A stretch of 64,000 nt of DNA from assembly GCA_900764695.1 (NCBI GenBank), contig CAAFOY010000084.1, positions 1-64,000 on the forward strand, read 5' to 3'. Source of the DNA: Lachnospiraceae bacterium. GTDB lineage: Bacteria > Bacillota_A > Clostridia > Lachnospirales > Lachnospiraceae. The notes beneath the pieces were generated by a model. It was not told the DNA's origin, did no database searches, and saw nothing but the letters and a program-made list of their open reading frames with translations. The translations under genes and the position numbers were made by a program. Positions 46,646-56,448 of this stretch are shown piece by piece (the stretch's first letter is position 1; each line of letters opens with the position of its first letter).

Positions 46646-48154
46646 ATGATTTTTCACTTATTAATAGTAGACGATGAATCTATATTTAGAAAAGGCCTCT
46701 CTGAATATATAAATTGGGAGACATATGATTGTGTTGTTTCGGCAACAGCAAAGAACGGAACAGAGGCTATTGAAATAATCGAAAGTACTCCTATTGACAT
46801 TGTAATAACTGATGTAAGAATGCCTTCTCTTGATGGTATCGGACTTGCTAAATACATTTATGAAAATCACCCTGAAATATCTGTTATCATACTTTCAGGA
46901 TATTCAGAATTTGAATATGCACGTTCTGCAATTCAGTATAATGTTGCAGAATACCTGTTAAAACCGGCTGCAAAAACAGATGTAATAAATGCAGTTCAAA
47001 ATGTTGCGAAAAAACTAATTGAATCTAAATCTTCTATTAGTAAAAGTGAGCAGGCATTTCTTAAGGATCAATTTTTTCAGGAACTTACAGACCACGTTGT
47101 ACCTGATGATTCCTTAAACAAGCTATCGGACTTTGATATTAATTTAAACAATTATTATGTAGCTGCATTTCAATTACCGGACGATATGTCAATGGTTGGA
47201 ACGTTAAAAGATATAATAATCGACAACAAGCTTAACAGTTATTGCTTTAGATATAACAATCTTATTATAAATGTATATTTTGATTATGAAAATGAAGATA
47301 CATCAGCAATAATTGATAACTGCAACACAATCGTTTCTTCATTTAAAAAGTTTACATCATTAAATGTAAATGCGGGTATAAGCGGTTATCATCACAGTGC
47401 ACGTGATTTTTCAACAGCTGTTTCAGAGGCAATATTAGCGTTATCATTAAATTTTTATTCCTCTGCCCATGTTGTTGAATTCTCCAGTGATTACGTTGCA
47501 GGTAAAGAAACCTTTTCTGCGGATATTAATTTACTGCTACACGATTTTGAAAACTCAGTTATACAGTTAGATTTTAAATCTGCTTCAGATATTTTAGGCT
47601 CTATATTTAATAAACTTGAAAACAATTTTTCTGATGAAAATACTGTTAGAAGCATCTGCACTCAAATTTATCTTATTTGCTATAGAGTAATGCTTAAAAG
47701 TAATACTCTTCCTACAGAAGATGAATATATAAATAAAATAAATTCAGTTTCAGATTTCTTCCAGTTAAAAGAAACTGTCAGAAATCTTATAGATGATGTA
47801 AAAAAACAATTAACCCAGTCCTCTAAAAAATATAGTTCTTTCATAGAGGAAACAATTATATACATCAAAGAACATATTGCTGACGATTTGTCACTTGAGC
47901 TTATCGCACAAAATGTTCACACTAATGAATCCTATTTAAGCAGAACTTTCAAAAAAGAATGTGGTCATTCAATTGTAAGTTACATTACAATGCTTAGAAT
48001 CAGTATGGCTAAGGATTTCTTAGCAAATACAAACCTTAAAACATTTGAAATATCTGATAAAATAGGAATTCATGACCCTGCATATTTTTCTGTTATTTTT
48101 AAGAAGAATACAGGTCTTAGCCCGAAGGACTATAGGAATCAATTCGTAAGATAA
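46646..48154 (+). CDS. Response regulator with AraC-type DNA-binding domain, YesN type
   Basis: The 502 residues begin with a receiver domain: LLIVDDESIFRKGL, the phosphorylated Asp near 55 in VITDVRMPSLDGIG, the Ser/Thr switch in IILSGYSEFEYA, and the Lys of YLLKPAAK. A middle region of about 250 residues is typical for YesN. Two helix-turn-helix motifs lie at the end (SLELIAQNVHTNESYLSRTFKKECG; KIGIHDPAYFSVIFKKNTGLSPKDY). AAAGGTG precedes the ATG, 16 bases past the kinase stop. The likely targets are the adjacent glycan genes (inference). Confidence 0.93.
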   Translation: MIFHLLIVDDESIFRKGLSEYINWETYDCVVSATAKNGTEAIEIIESTPIDIVITDVRMPSLDGIGLAKYIYENHPEISVIILSGYSEFEYARSAIQYNVAEYLLKPAAKTDVINAVQNVAKKLIESKSSISKSEQAFLKDQFFQELTDHVVPDDSLNKLSDFDINLNNYYVAAFQLPDDMSMVGTLKDIIIDNKLNSYCFRYNNLIINVYFDYENEDTSAIIDNCNTIVSSFKKFTSLNVNAGISGYHHSARDFSTAVSEAILALSLNFYSSAHVVEFSSDYVAGKETFSADINLLLHDFENSVIQLDFKSASDILGSIFNKLENNFSDENTVRSICTQIYLICYRVMLKSNTLPTEDEYINKINSVSDFFQLKETVRNLIDDVKKQLTQSSKKYSSFIEETIIYIKEHIADDLSLELIAQNVHTNESYLSRTFKKECGHSIVSYITMLRISMAKDFLANTNLKTFEISDKIGIHDPAYFSVIFKKNTGLSPKDYRNQFVR

Positions 48155-48209
48155 TTATTAATACTTTAAGAACTAACATGTTATGTTATTAACATTAGTT
48201 ATATATTAA

Positions 48210-48288
48210 GATGTCAGCGTCAAAAGGTTCAAGCCCACATGCGTTTGCTCATAAGTAGGTAAAAGACCTTAGAGCTCACCCTGACATC
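48210..48288 (+). ncRNA. Structured leader of unknown class upstream of the iron alcohol dehydrogenase
   Basis: A 79-base unit is closed by an 8-bp perfect stem GATGTCAG / CTGACATC. Inside, GCTC (48247-48250) can pair with GAGC (48272-48275) around a stem AGGT-AAAAG-ACCT, and AAGGT (48224-48228) offers a competing pairing with ACCTT. It sits 43 bases before the start codon and about 35 before the ribosome site. There is no U-tract, so control of translation is more likely than termination. It does not match any riboswitch class I know by sequence. Confidence 0.5.
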
Positions 48289-48330
48289 ATATTAATTAAC
48301 TTTTACAAAATATTGAAAGGAGATTTTAAT

Positions 48331-49476
48331 ATGGCAAACAGAATAATGTTAAATGAAACATCTTATCACGGTTCAGGTGCAATTAACGAAATTGCAACAG
48401 AAGCAAAGGCTCACGGATTCAAAAAGGCTTTTGTATGTTCAGATCCTGACTTAATCAAATTCAACGTTACATCTAAGGTTACAGATATCTTAGATAAAAA
48501 CGACTTGGCTTATGAAATATATTCAGATATCAAAGCTAACCCAACAATCGAAAATGTACAGCATGGTGTTCAGGCTTTTAAAGATTCTAAAGCTGATTAC
48601 ATTATTGCAATTGGTGGTGGTTCTTCAATGGATACAGCAAAAGCAATCGGAATAATTATTGCAAATCCGGAATTTGAAGATGTAAGAAGTCTTGAAGGCG
48701 TAGCGCCTACTAAAAAGCCTTGTGTTCCTATTATTGCAGTACCTACTACTGCAGGAACAGCTGCTGAAGTTACAATTAATTATGTTATTACAGATATTGA
48801 AAGAAAACGTAAATTTGTATGCGTTGACCCACATGATATGCCAATTATCGCTATCGTAGATCCTGATATGATGTCTTCAATGCCAAAGGGACTTACAGCT
48901 TCTACCGGTATGGACGCCCTTACTCACGCCATCGAAGGTTACACAACAAAGGCTGCATGGGAAATGACAGATATGTTCCATTTAAAGGCTATTGAAATTA
49001 TTAGCAAATCTCTTAGAGGCGCAGTTGAAAATACTAAGGAGGGTCGTGAAGGAATGGCTCTAGGTCAGTACATTGCCGGAATGGGATTTTCAAATGTAGG
49101 GCTTGGAATTGCTCACTCAATGGCTCATACTTTAGGTGCTGTTTATGACACTCCTCACGGTGTTGCATGTGCCATGATGCTCCCTATTGTTATGGAATAT
49201 AATCAGGAATGTACCGGTGAGAAATATCGTGAAATTGCCCGTGCAATGGGTGTTAAAGGCGTTGATGAAATGTCAACTGATGAATACAGAAAAGCAGCAA
49301 TTGATGCCGTTAAGCAATTGTCAACTGATGTAGGAATTCCTTCAAAGCTTGATGCAATCAAAGAAGATGATTTACCTTTCCTTGCCAAGTCTGCTGCTGC
49401 AGATGCTTGCGCACCTGGAAATCCTAAAGATGCAAGTGTTGATGACTTTATAGAATTATTTAGAAAAATTATGTAA
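48331..49476 (+). CDS. fucO: Iron-dependent alcohol dehydrogenase (FucO/lactaldehyde reductase-like)
   Basis: Group III iron-dependent dehydrogenases reduce short aldehydes. From ATG 48331 (GAAAGGAG nine bases upstream) the protein has 381 residues. The NAD-binding loop is AIGGGSSMDTAKAIG; metal ligands lie in MDALTHAIEGY, NVGLGIAHSMAHTLGAVYDTPHG. The length and the sequence MGFSNVGLGIAHSMAHTLG match lactaldehyde reductase, the enzyme reducing lactaldehyde from fucose or rhamnose to 1,2-propanediol. No fucose genes other than the possible MFS permease are near, so it could also be a general butanol/ethanol dehydrogenase. It follows the YesN gene after 176 bases, behind a structured leader, and ends with a terminator. 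Confidence 0.82.
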   Translation: MANRIMLNETSYHGSGAINEIATEAKAHGFKKAFVCSDPDLIKFNVTSKVTDILDKNDLAYEIYSDIKANPTIENVQHGVQAFKDSKADYIIAIGGGSSMDTAKAIGIIIANPEFEDVRSLEGVAPTKKPCVPIIAVPTTAGTAAEVTINYVITDIERKRKFVCVDPHDMPIIAIVDPDMMSSMPKGLTASTGMDALTHAIEGYTTKAAWEMTDMFHLKAIEIISKSLRGAVENTKEGREGMALGQYIAGMGFSNVGLGIAHSMAHTLGAVYDTPHGVACAMMLPIVMEYNQECTGEKYREIARAMGVKGVDEMSTDEYRKAAIDAVKQLSTDVGIPSKLDAIKEDDLPFLAKSAAADACAPGNPKDASVDDFIELFRKIM

Positions 49477-49540
49477 GAATATTTGAGAGTGTGAAATACT
49501 CTCTGTAAATCCGTATTTCTATTTAGTTTTATAAAACAAA

Positions 49541-49581
49541 ATAAAAGTCGAAGCTTATTTCAAAAAGTTTCGGCTTTTATT
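49541..49581 (+). terminator. Terminator of the iron alcohol dehydrogenase gene
   Basis: Arms ATAAAAGTCGAAGCTT / AAGTTTCGGCTTTTAT pair with two mismatches around an 8-base loop. It lies about 65 bases after the stop. Confidence 0.75.
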
Positions 49582-49604
49582 CATATTATATACTCAGTCA
49601 CAAG

Positions 49605-49651
49605 AAAGAGCATTGTGTTTTGATTTTAATCACTAACTCAATGCTCTTTTT
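49605..49651 (-). terminator. Terminator of holA (bidirectional)
   Basis: Arms AAAGAGCATTG / CAATGCTCTTT around 23 bases, with a run of T on the right side and a purine-rich left side. It ends directly at the holA stop. Confidence 0.75.
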
Positions 49652-49652
49652 G

Positions 49653-50651
49653 TTAAATTCGTTTCTTTTTTTCTTCTTTTTTACTATACTTAATTAACAG
49701 CATTTCTACTCCAATATTTTCATCCATAGCCCCTCTCTTTATAAGTTGCTCTGTTTTTATACTTTCAGCTAACCCGTCCTTAAGTTCTCTCATTTGAAAG
49801 TTTCTTGCCTGTTGTATGCTTTTCCCTGCTATAAACGCCTGAACTCCCATGGCTTTTGCCACATCATTTTTACCCATGCCCTGATTTGATAAATCTTTTG
49901 CCTGTAGCATAAGATTAAATTGTCTTGTAATCATATACAAAATACGCATCGGTGGTTCCTTAGCTGCTATGAGTTCATAATATGAATCAAGCGTCTTTTT
50001 CTGATTCTTTGTAGAAATGGCATCAATCATATCAAATATTTTGACAGACATCTGAGTTACGCATACTGCATCTATTGCATCTTTATCAACTACGTCTGTT
50101 TTCATACAATAACAGATTAACTTTTCTATCTCAGTGGACAATGTTTCCATATCCGTTCCTACTTTTTGAAGCAAATACATCATATTTGCTTTTGTTATAC
50201 GTTTTCCTGCATTTGCAAATAATCTGGCAGCCCATACACTCAAATCACCTTCTGTCTGGCTTGTCATTTCGCAAATATATCCACTTGCCTTTACTGCTTT
50301 GTATAATTTACTTCTCTTATCTATATTGCTTTCTACAAACAACATAATTGTGCTTTCAGGAATTGACTTAACATATTCAGCAAGTTCATCTCCACCTGAC
50401 TTAAACATCTCTGTGTCTTCAAGCACTACTAATCGATATTCAGCCATAAACGGCATTGTTTCAGCCACGTCGATAATTTCCTTTACATTAAGACCCTTTC
50501 CTTCATAAAAGTTAGAATTCATGGTATCTCCACCATTTATTGCCTGAATAAGCTGATTTTTATAATTTTTAACAAGATACTCTTCTTCACCGCATAGCAA
50601 ATAAACTCTTTTAAACTTTCCTGTCTTTATATCTTCTGATAATGTTTTCAT
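49653..50651 (-). CDS. holA: DNA polymerase III delta subunit HolA
   Basis: HolA opens the beta clamp as part of the clamp loader. The 332 residues show the family course: VYLLCGEEEYLVKNYKNQL at the start of the AAA+-like domain, a helical lid, and the C-terminal collar (LYMITRQFNLMLQAKDL, AFIAGKSIQQARNF). The length matches Firmicutes YqeN. The ATG at 50651 has only a weak upstream site (GGATATAAG). It follows comEC, as in Bacillus; the 262-bp gap between them is AT-rich with no recognisable signal. Confidence 0.92.
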   Translation of the reverse strand: MKTLSEDIKTGKFKRVYLLCGEEEYLVKNYKNQLIQAINGGDTMNSNFYEGKGLNVKEIIDVAETMPFMAEYRLVVLEDTEMFKSGGDELAEYVKSIPESTIMLFVESNIDKRSKLYKAVKASGYICEMTSQTEGDLSVWAARLFANAGKRITKANMMYLLQKVGTDMETLSTEIEKLICYCMKTDVVDKDAIDAVCVTQMSVKIFDMIDAISTKNQKKTLDSYYELIAAKEPPMRILYMITRQFNLMLQAKDLSNQGMGKNDVAKAMGVQAFIAGKSIQQARNFQMRELKDGLAESIKTEQLIKRGAMDENIGVEMLLIKYSKKEEKKKRI

Positions 50652-50913
50652 TTTTATTTCTTATATCCTTATTACTTAATTAAATGCACAAATAATTTTA
50701 GCACAGAAATTCATTCCATTCATCTATTTTATTCTAATGTATCATATTTTTATTTTTTTACGGAAAAGATTTTCATTTTCTATAACATATTTATGCTTCA
50801 CAAACAATTCTTCTAAATAGTCGGTTCATTTTACTTTGGATTATCGTATTATTACTGATAATATTTAGCAAATCTCTTTTTAACATTCGATTTCATTTTG
50901 CACATAAAATCTA

Positions 50914-53334
50914 TCACTCCATCCTAAAGTCAATCTCGCCAATTAAATCTGTTCGCAATATTTCTGTATTATGCATATTTAATCTATCTATGGTTTCTAT
51001 ATGAGGATGTCCATAGCTATTTCCCTCACCGCATGAAATCACGCTGTATTTGGGACTGACCTTGCTTAACAGCTTTTCTGAAGAAGAAAACCTTGACCCA
51101 TGGTGTGGAACCTTTAATACTGTATATTTTTGTGCCAAATTTTTTTCAATATTATTTTCTACCTCACTGCTTATATCTCCTGTTAAAAGCATTGAAAAAT
51201 TTTTATACTTTACATCAAGTACAGTGCTGTTATCATTTTTGTCATCCATTTGATTTTTAATATCTGGATTTATGCATTTAATTTTTAATGGCCCTGCCTC
51301 TATTGAATCACCATTTTTCAAATAAAGCACCTCTACACCCATTGCATGGGCTAATTTCTCCATCTCCACATATTCATCGTCTTTATTTAAAAGCTTTGGC
51401 AATACTATATTTCTGACCTTTATTCCTCCGTTGTCTGACTGTTCTAAAAGCTCTCTTACCCCACTTACATGGTCATTATCAAGATGGCTGATTATTGCAT
51501 AATCAATCGCCCTTATTCCTTTGTATTTAATAAACGGAATTATTCTGTACTTCCCTACATTTTTAACATCACTGCTTCCTCCGTCAACAGTTATAAAAGC
51601 ATCATGTGTCCGAATCGCAATTCCATCTCCCTGCCCTACATCAAGAAAATTAACTTCAAATCCCGTAAATATATGCACAAATAAACTTATCGTTATTATT
51701 ATGAAACTTCCAAAAACAAATATAATTTTTTTAATGAAAATTTTTCTCTTTTTTGCTTTCTTACTCTTTTTGCTTTCGACAATTTGCCCTGTTTTTGGTA
51801 TTATCTTTTTACTCTCCTTATCCTCACTTTTCTTTAGATATATTTTCATTCCTATGCACATGCCTGCAATCGTACAATAATAAATTATAACCACAAATAT
51901 ATTGGGTTTGCCACATATCATATTATAAAATGGAATATGCTCTACTATCGTGCATAACAAACCATACAACTTTATAATTAGACACGCCGGCAAAATAGTT
52001 ATCTTTCCAATAATTACAAACAAATATGAAGAATATAGTCCCACAAATCCACTCGCTATAACGATTCCCATTAATGGAACAATAATTAAATTTAGTAGTA
52101 CTGAATACATTGGTATCTGATAATAATTCCAGGCTATAATAGGGTTCATAACAATAGTGATGCACAAGCTAAATCCAAATGCACTCCACCTTTTTCCTTT
52201 TATATCCATAAATTTTTCTGTTATTTTCCATACAAAATTCGCTCCTATTATTGCCGCAAATGACATTTGAAATCCACTGTTTATTATTACCATCGGATTA
52301 CTGCATACAATAAGTAAAAATGCTAACGCTATCGCATTTATCCTATCATTTTTTCGTCCCAAAACTTCGCCGGCAATATTCATTATAAACATAATTGTTG
52401 CCCTTACTGTCGCCACCCCGAATCCGGTCATCATTGAAAATAACAAGATAATTGAAATTGAAAAAAACGCTGCCGGTATAAATTTAAGTTTCTTTCTAAT
52501 TAATGAATACACAAACAAGCCGATTAATGAAATGTGTAACCCGGAAATTGCCAAAATATGTGAAATTCCATTCATTTGATATAGTGACTTAATATCGTCA
52601 TTAATATCATTCTTATTACCAAGCAAAATTCCCTGTATAATCCCTCCGTTTTCCAGGTTACATATCTTAAAAACACCTACGTTATTATCATTGCAAATCT
52701 TTTTAAGTTGCCTTGTATAACTTTTCTTCAAATCATATAATCTCTGTTTTATAAGGTTTGTCTCATTAGAAGTTATCTCTACACTGCAATTTGCTATTTC
52801 TCCATACATTCCAAGAGACTGATAGTATTTGTCTGAATCAAAATTTCCTTTGTTTCGTGCTTTGTCAAATCTATTAATTATGCCTTTGCATTTAACATTG
52901 TTGCCGATAGATACAGATAACTCTTCTTTCGTTTCAAAAATCAAATTTACATCCTTTATTTTTTTCAAATTTCTTTTATTATTTTCTGCTAAATTCTCTA
53001 TCGTTGTTTTTATTTTGTATCTAAATCCATATTTTGTGTCTGTTATCTGTAAAATTTCTCCATTAACAACGATTGTTTGTCCATTCATCTCATCTATTGA
53101 TTTCTTTTTAGAAAGTTCTCCCTCAGTAATCAAATATCCAACAACCATAAAGCATAAACTTAATGTCATTAACATTACCTTTTCAATCTTTTGCTCCCTG
53201 TTTTTAAATAGTAGTAAAATAAATGAAAGCAAAACAAGCAGCACTGTTACAAATAACAATGCTGCCTGTGCATATATAGCTATCACCTCTCCAAGTACAA
53301 AAGCCAATGTTATTGTTAATATTGGTCTTTTAAT
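50914..53334 (-). CDS. comEC: DNA-uptake channel protein ComEC/Rec2 (probable ATT start)
   Basis: ComEC forms the membrane channel for single-stranded DNA uptake. A DUF4131 region with an OB-like part lies near 60-170. The competence domain holds GISHILAISGLHISL and several membrane helices. The C-terminal metallo-beta-lactamase-type nuclease domain starts near 556 with FLDVGQGDGIAI, then SHLDNDHVSG and KVPHHGSRFS. The first TTG (53307) has no ribosome site. The family opening (M)KRPILTITLAFVLGEV is encoded upstream if the codon at 53334-53332, ATT, starts it; AAGGAG lies seven bases before it and the GerMN stop is two bases away. The protein would then have 806 residues. Confidence 0.88.
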   Translation of the reverse strand: MKRPILTITLAFVLGEVIAIYAQAALLFVTVLLVLLSFILLLFKNREQKIEKVMLMTLSLCFMVVGYLITEGELSKKKSIDEMNGQTIVVNGEILQITDTKYGFRYKIKTTIENLAENNKRNLKKIKDVNLIFETKEELSVSIGNNVKCKGIINRFDKARNKGNFDSDKYYQSLGMYGEIANCSVEITSNETNLIKQRLYDLKKSYTRQLKKICNDNNVGVFKICNLENGGIIQGILLGNKNDINDDIKSLYQMNGISHILAISGLHISLIGLFVYSLIRKKLKFIPAAFFSISIILLFSMMTGFGVATVRATIMFIMNIAGEVLGRKNDRINAIALAFLLIVCSNPMVIINSGFQMSFAAIIGANFVWKITEKFMDIKGKRWSAFGFSLCITIVMNPIIAWNYYQIPMYSVLLNLIIVPLMGIVIASGFVGLYSSYLFVIIGKITILPACLIIKLYGLLCTIVEHIPFYNMICGKPNIFVVIIYYCTIAGMCIGMKIYLKKSEDKESKKIIPKTGQIVESKKSKKAKKRKIFIKKIIFVFGSFIIITISLFVHIFTGFEVNFLDVGQGDGIAIRTHDAFITVDGGSSDVKNVGKYRIIPFIKYKGIRAIDYAIISHLDNDHVSGVRELLEQSDNGGIKVRNIVLPKLLNKDDEYVEMEKLAHAMGVEVLYLKNGDSIEAGPLKIKCINPDIKNQMDDKNDNSTVLDVKYKNFSMLLTGDISSEVENNIEKNLAQKYTVLKVPHHGSRFSSSEKLLSKVSPKYSVISCGEGNSYGHPHIETIDRLNMHNTEILRTDLIGEIDFRME

Positions 53335-53336
53335 AG

Positions 53337-54260
53337 CTATTCTCCTTCTTTTGTTTCATTTTCAATATAATCTAAGTTTCTAATGAAAGCGTTGTCTAAC
53401 TTCACTCCTTTAAAACTTACATTTGTATCTCCATTTACCATTATCTGAACTTTATGAACATAGTTAAGTTCTGATAATGAATTTACTATAGAATATATTG
53501 CAAGTTCAGGAGAACCAACTATCTGTTCTGTCAGAAAATTTGAATTGAAATTTACATAACAGATATTATCAGTAGTCATAACGCTGATTAACTTTATATC
53601 TTTTGAAAAAATTCTATTGTATTCCTTTTCATCCGGACCTTCTATTAGTCTCTTTACAATAAATTCTTCTTTAGATTCTTCTCCTGTATAATTTTCCATA
53701 ACATCACATTCTTTTAAATTAGAACTATCTTCATTTCCGTAATAGAGAATAAATCTTGTTGAAAATACAATGTTATTATCACTACCATAATTATCCACAA
53801 AATCAGTGGCCTGCATATTTCCTATAATAGTTCCATCTCTTCTTGTCAACGCACTGTCATTAACGGTAAATGCAACATAATCTACAGACTCAATCTGAGT
53901 TAAAGTAAGAACTACTGCTGCTCTTATTAACACTTCTTCATCCTTGCTGATTTCAAGATATTCCTCACTAAAATCCAATGTTAAAATTCCATCCAAAAGA
54001 TTGTAACTGTTTACAATTACTTTTTTAGGAATGGCTTTACCGGTTAACTTCTTTATCATTTCATCTACCTGTTCTAAGGTATCTGAACTCTTTGTTTTAT
54101 ATTGTTCATTTTCAAGTTTATCTTTGTCCCGGCTAACATAAAAAATATAATTCCCATCATATTTTTTTGTGCTGCTATTTTTTGTTTTTCCACATCCTAC
54201 CGCTGTAACCATAAGTACACACACAAGAATGCTACATATTATTTTCTTATATCTGTTCAT
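53337..54260 (-). CDS. GerMN-domain lipoprotein
   Basis: The protein (307 residues from ATG 54260) opens with a lipoprotein signal, MNRYKKIICSILVCVLMVTAVGC, with lipobox TAVGC. Two GerMN-type domains follow: LLDGILTLDFSEEYLEISKDEE with SVDYVAFTVND, and NICYVNFNSNFLTEQ with HKVQIMVNGD. GerM in Bacillus is a lipoprotein in the sporulation wall complex; other GerMN proteins pair with LytS/PhoR-type kinases (LpqB in actinobacteria). Here it follows a histidine kinase by 25 bases, so it may be a partner of that sensor at the membrane (inference). A GTG five codons upstream is an alternative start; ribosome sites are weak for both. Confidence 0.8.
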   Translation of the reverse strand: MNRYKKIICSILVCVLMVTAVGCGKTKNSSTKKYDGNYIFYVSRDKDKLENEQYKTKSSDTLEQVDEMIKKLTGKAIPKKVIVNSYNLLDGILTLDFSEEYLEISKDEEVLIRAAVVLTLTQIESVDYVAFTVNDSALTRRDGTIIGNMQATDFVDNYGSDNNIVFSTRFILYYGNEDSSNLKECDVMENYTGEESKEEFIVKRLIEGPDEKEYNRIFSKDIKLISVMTTDNICYVNFNSNFLTEQIVGSPELAIYSIVNSLSELNYVHKVQIMVNGDTNVSFKGVKLDNAFIRNLDYIENETKEGE

Positions 54261-54285
54261 TTTATTAAACACCACGTTTCAATCT

Positions 54286-55743
54286 TTATTGTTCAATATA
54301 CTTTAATGGAATACGAACTGTAAATGTAGTTCCTTCTCCCTCTTTACTATGAACTTTAACTGTACCTTCATGAAGCAATATAATATTTTTAGTTATTGAC
54401 AAACCAAGTCCTGTGCCACCTGTTTCTCTTGCTCTTGCCTTATCAACTCTGAAAAATCTTTCAAAAATATGCTCCTGCTGGTCATCTTCGATTCCAATTC
54501 CTGAGTCTGCAACTTTGAGATAGAAATACTGATGATCTGCATTTAGCGATACTCTTACCCATCCATCAGTCACATTATATTTAATGGCATTTTCAACTAA
54601 ATTAGTTACAACCATGTTAAATTTGACTTCATCTACATCTGCCATTACAGGTCTGAAACTTTCAAGCACAACTTCAATATTTTTTACTTCTGCTATAGGT
54701 CTTAATCTCTTTAAAGTGCTTTCAACAAGTTCATTAATATTTACTGTTGAAATATTAAGTTTATCATTTCCACTGTCCATTCTTACCAGATTAAGCAAAT
54801 CTGTTATTATATCATTTTCACGGTCAATTTCTTTTGCTATATCCGTTAAAAATTCCTGATACAATTCTTCCGGCACATTTTCCTGACCTACTAAAGAATC
54901 CGCAAGAACCTTCATTGAAGTTATTGGTGTCTTTAATTCATGGGATACATTTGAAACAAATTGCTGTCTTGACTCATCCTGCTTAGCAATTATTTCAACC
55001 ATCTGGTTAAATTCCCTGATTATGTTTTTAACTTCCGTCTCACCTTTTTCTTCAATATTCGCCTTCAAATTTCCGGTTGAAATACGTTCAATAGACTCTT
55101 CTATACTCTTAATAGGCTTAACTAATATTCTTGAACAAATCCATGACATTATCAATGCAAATACTCCCAAGAGTAAATCAATAACAACTATGTAGTTAAG
55201 TATTGTGTAATAAAATTCCTTAAATGCTGTTGTTGAATATCTTGTATACATTGCTCCAAGTATTTTAGTCTGACTGTTACCATTTACATCTGTAACAGTA
55301 GACATTATGGGCAGTACATATTCAACATATTCCTGCTCCTCATAATAATTATATACTTCATCACCTGTCATTGCCTTTATAACACTTGAAGAAATATTTG
55401 TTTTTCCTTCGTCTGAATTATATGTGTCCTTTATTATAATATAGTCACTATTTATAACTTCAACTCTTCCTTCAAATCCTGTAGCAAGTTGCGACATTTC
55501 TGCCTCAGCAATTTCAGAATCCTGGTTGTCCATATAATTTTCGCTTAATATACAGTTTCTAAGTATATAATTTTGTGTTTTAAATTTTTCAAATCTTTGT
55601 TTTGAATAGTTATTGACCGCCATCTTTCCAATTAAAAAATTCGATACAATAACCGGTATTATAATCGCAATAAATGTTATTACAAATACTTTAAATCTCA
55701 TACTTGTAATAACATTTATAAATTTATCTACTATCTTCTTCAT
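54286..55743 (-). CDS. Sensor histidine kinase (PhoR/WalK-like)
   Basis: The 485 residues: membrane helix 1 (about 16-38, FKVFVITFIAIIIPVIVSNFLIG), an extracytoplasmic sensor (40-168), helix 2 (about 175-198), HAMP (ILVKPIKSIEESIERISTGNL), HisKA with FVSNVSHELKTPITSMK (phosphorylated His near 268), and the ATPase with NLVENAIKYN (N box), DSGIGIEDD (G1), FERFFRVDKAR (F) and GTGLGLSITKNI (G2). It follows its regulator by 4 bases. With no envelope-stress marker, the stimulus is unknown; position in the com cluster suggests a link to envelope or competence state (inference). Confidence 0.92.
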   Translation of the reverse strand: MKKIVDKFINVITSMRFKVFVITFIAIIIPVIVSNFLIGKMAVNNYSKQRFEKFKTQNYILRNCILSENYMDNQDSEIAEAEMSQLATGFEGRVEVINSDYIIIKDTYNSDEGKTNISSSVIKAMTGDEVYNYYEEQEYVEYVLPIMSTVTDVNGNSQTKILGAMYTRYSTTAFKEFYYTILNYIVVIDLLLGVFALIMSWICSRILVKPIKSIEESIERISTGNLKANIEEKGETEVKNIIREFNQMVEIIAKQDESRQQFVSNVSHELKTPITSMKVLADSLVGQENVPEELYQEFLTDIAKEIDRENDIITDLLNLVRMDSGNDKLNISTVNINELVESTLKRLRPIAEVKNIEVVLESFRPVMADVDEVKFNMVVTNLVENAIKYNVTDGWVRVSLNADHQYFYLKVADSGIGIEDDQQEHIFERFFRVDKARARETGGTGLGLSITKNIILLHEGTVKVHSKEGEGTTFTVRIPLKYIEQ

Positions 55744-55747
55744 TTAT

Positions 55748-56434
55748 TTAACCCTGGAAAAAGTATCCCATTCCCCATTTTGTATGTACGTACTGTGGCT
55801 GGGCAGGATTTTTTTCTATTTTTTCTCTTAATCTTCTAACATGAACATCTACTGTTCTTGCATCTCCCGGGAAATGAGTTCCCCATACCAATCTTAACAA
55901 TTCATCTCTGCTGTAAACTTTTCCAACATTTGTCGCTAAAAGTCCTAACAAATCAAATTCTTTTGACGTTACATTTATTTCTTTTCCTTCGATAAATAAT
56001 CTCTTATCTTCTAAATCAAGCTTCATATCACCACTTACAATAACCTTTGGCTTTTCCACAGCCTTAGGTGCCTTCTTCGTATTTCTTCGGTTTATTGCTT
56101 TGATTCTGGCCTTAACTTCTAAAATATTAAAAGGTTTTGTGATATAATCATCTGCACCGTATTCAAGTCCTAATATTTTGTCCATATCATCGCCTTTAGC
56201 CGTAAGCATAATTATTGGAACATCTGAAAATTCACGCACCTGTTGGCACACTTCATACCCGTCAAATATCGGAAGCATTAAATCAAGTAAAACCATATCA
56301 TATATATTCTCTCTGATTTTCTCTATAGCTTCTCCACCATCATATGCACAATCAACATCCATTCCGTCCTGTTCAAGACTAAATTTGATTCCTTTAACAA
56401 TTAATTTCTCATCATCTACCACTAAAACCTTCAT
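55748..56434 (-). CDS. OmpR/PhoB-family response regulator
   Basis: The 228 residues: receiver domain with VLVVDDEKLIVKGI, phosphorylated Asp near 52 (LLDLMLPIFDGYEV), Thr and Lys switch residues (IIMLTAKGDD, YITKPF), a linker of about 15 residues rich in Lys and Pro, and a winged helix with VTSKEFDLLGLLATNVGKVYSRDELL and RTVDVHVRRLREKIEKNP. This is the WalR/PhoP type. GAAGAGG precedes the ATG, 15 bases after the comEA stop. It forms an operon with the kinase and the GerMN gene. Confidence 0.93.
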   Translation of the reverse strand: MKVLVVDDEKLIVKGIKFSLEQDGMDVDCAYDGGEAIEKIRENIYDMVLLDLMLPIFDGYEVCQQVREFSDVPIIMLTAKGDDMDKILGLEYGADDYITKPFNILEVKARIKAINRRNTKKAPKAVEKPKVIVSGDMKLDLEDKRLFIEGKEINVTSKEFDLLGLLATNVGKVYSRDELLRLVWGTHFPGDARTVDVHVRRLREKIEKNPAQPQYVHTKWGMGYFFQG

Positions 56435-56448
56435 TTATACCTCTTCTT

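Noticed and set aside
48210..48288. Known riboswitch classes for the leader of the alcohol dehydrogenase
   Set aside because: Purine, SAM, TPP, FMN, preQ1, THF, ZTP, fluoride and c-di-GMP signatures were compared from memory and none fits.
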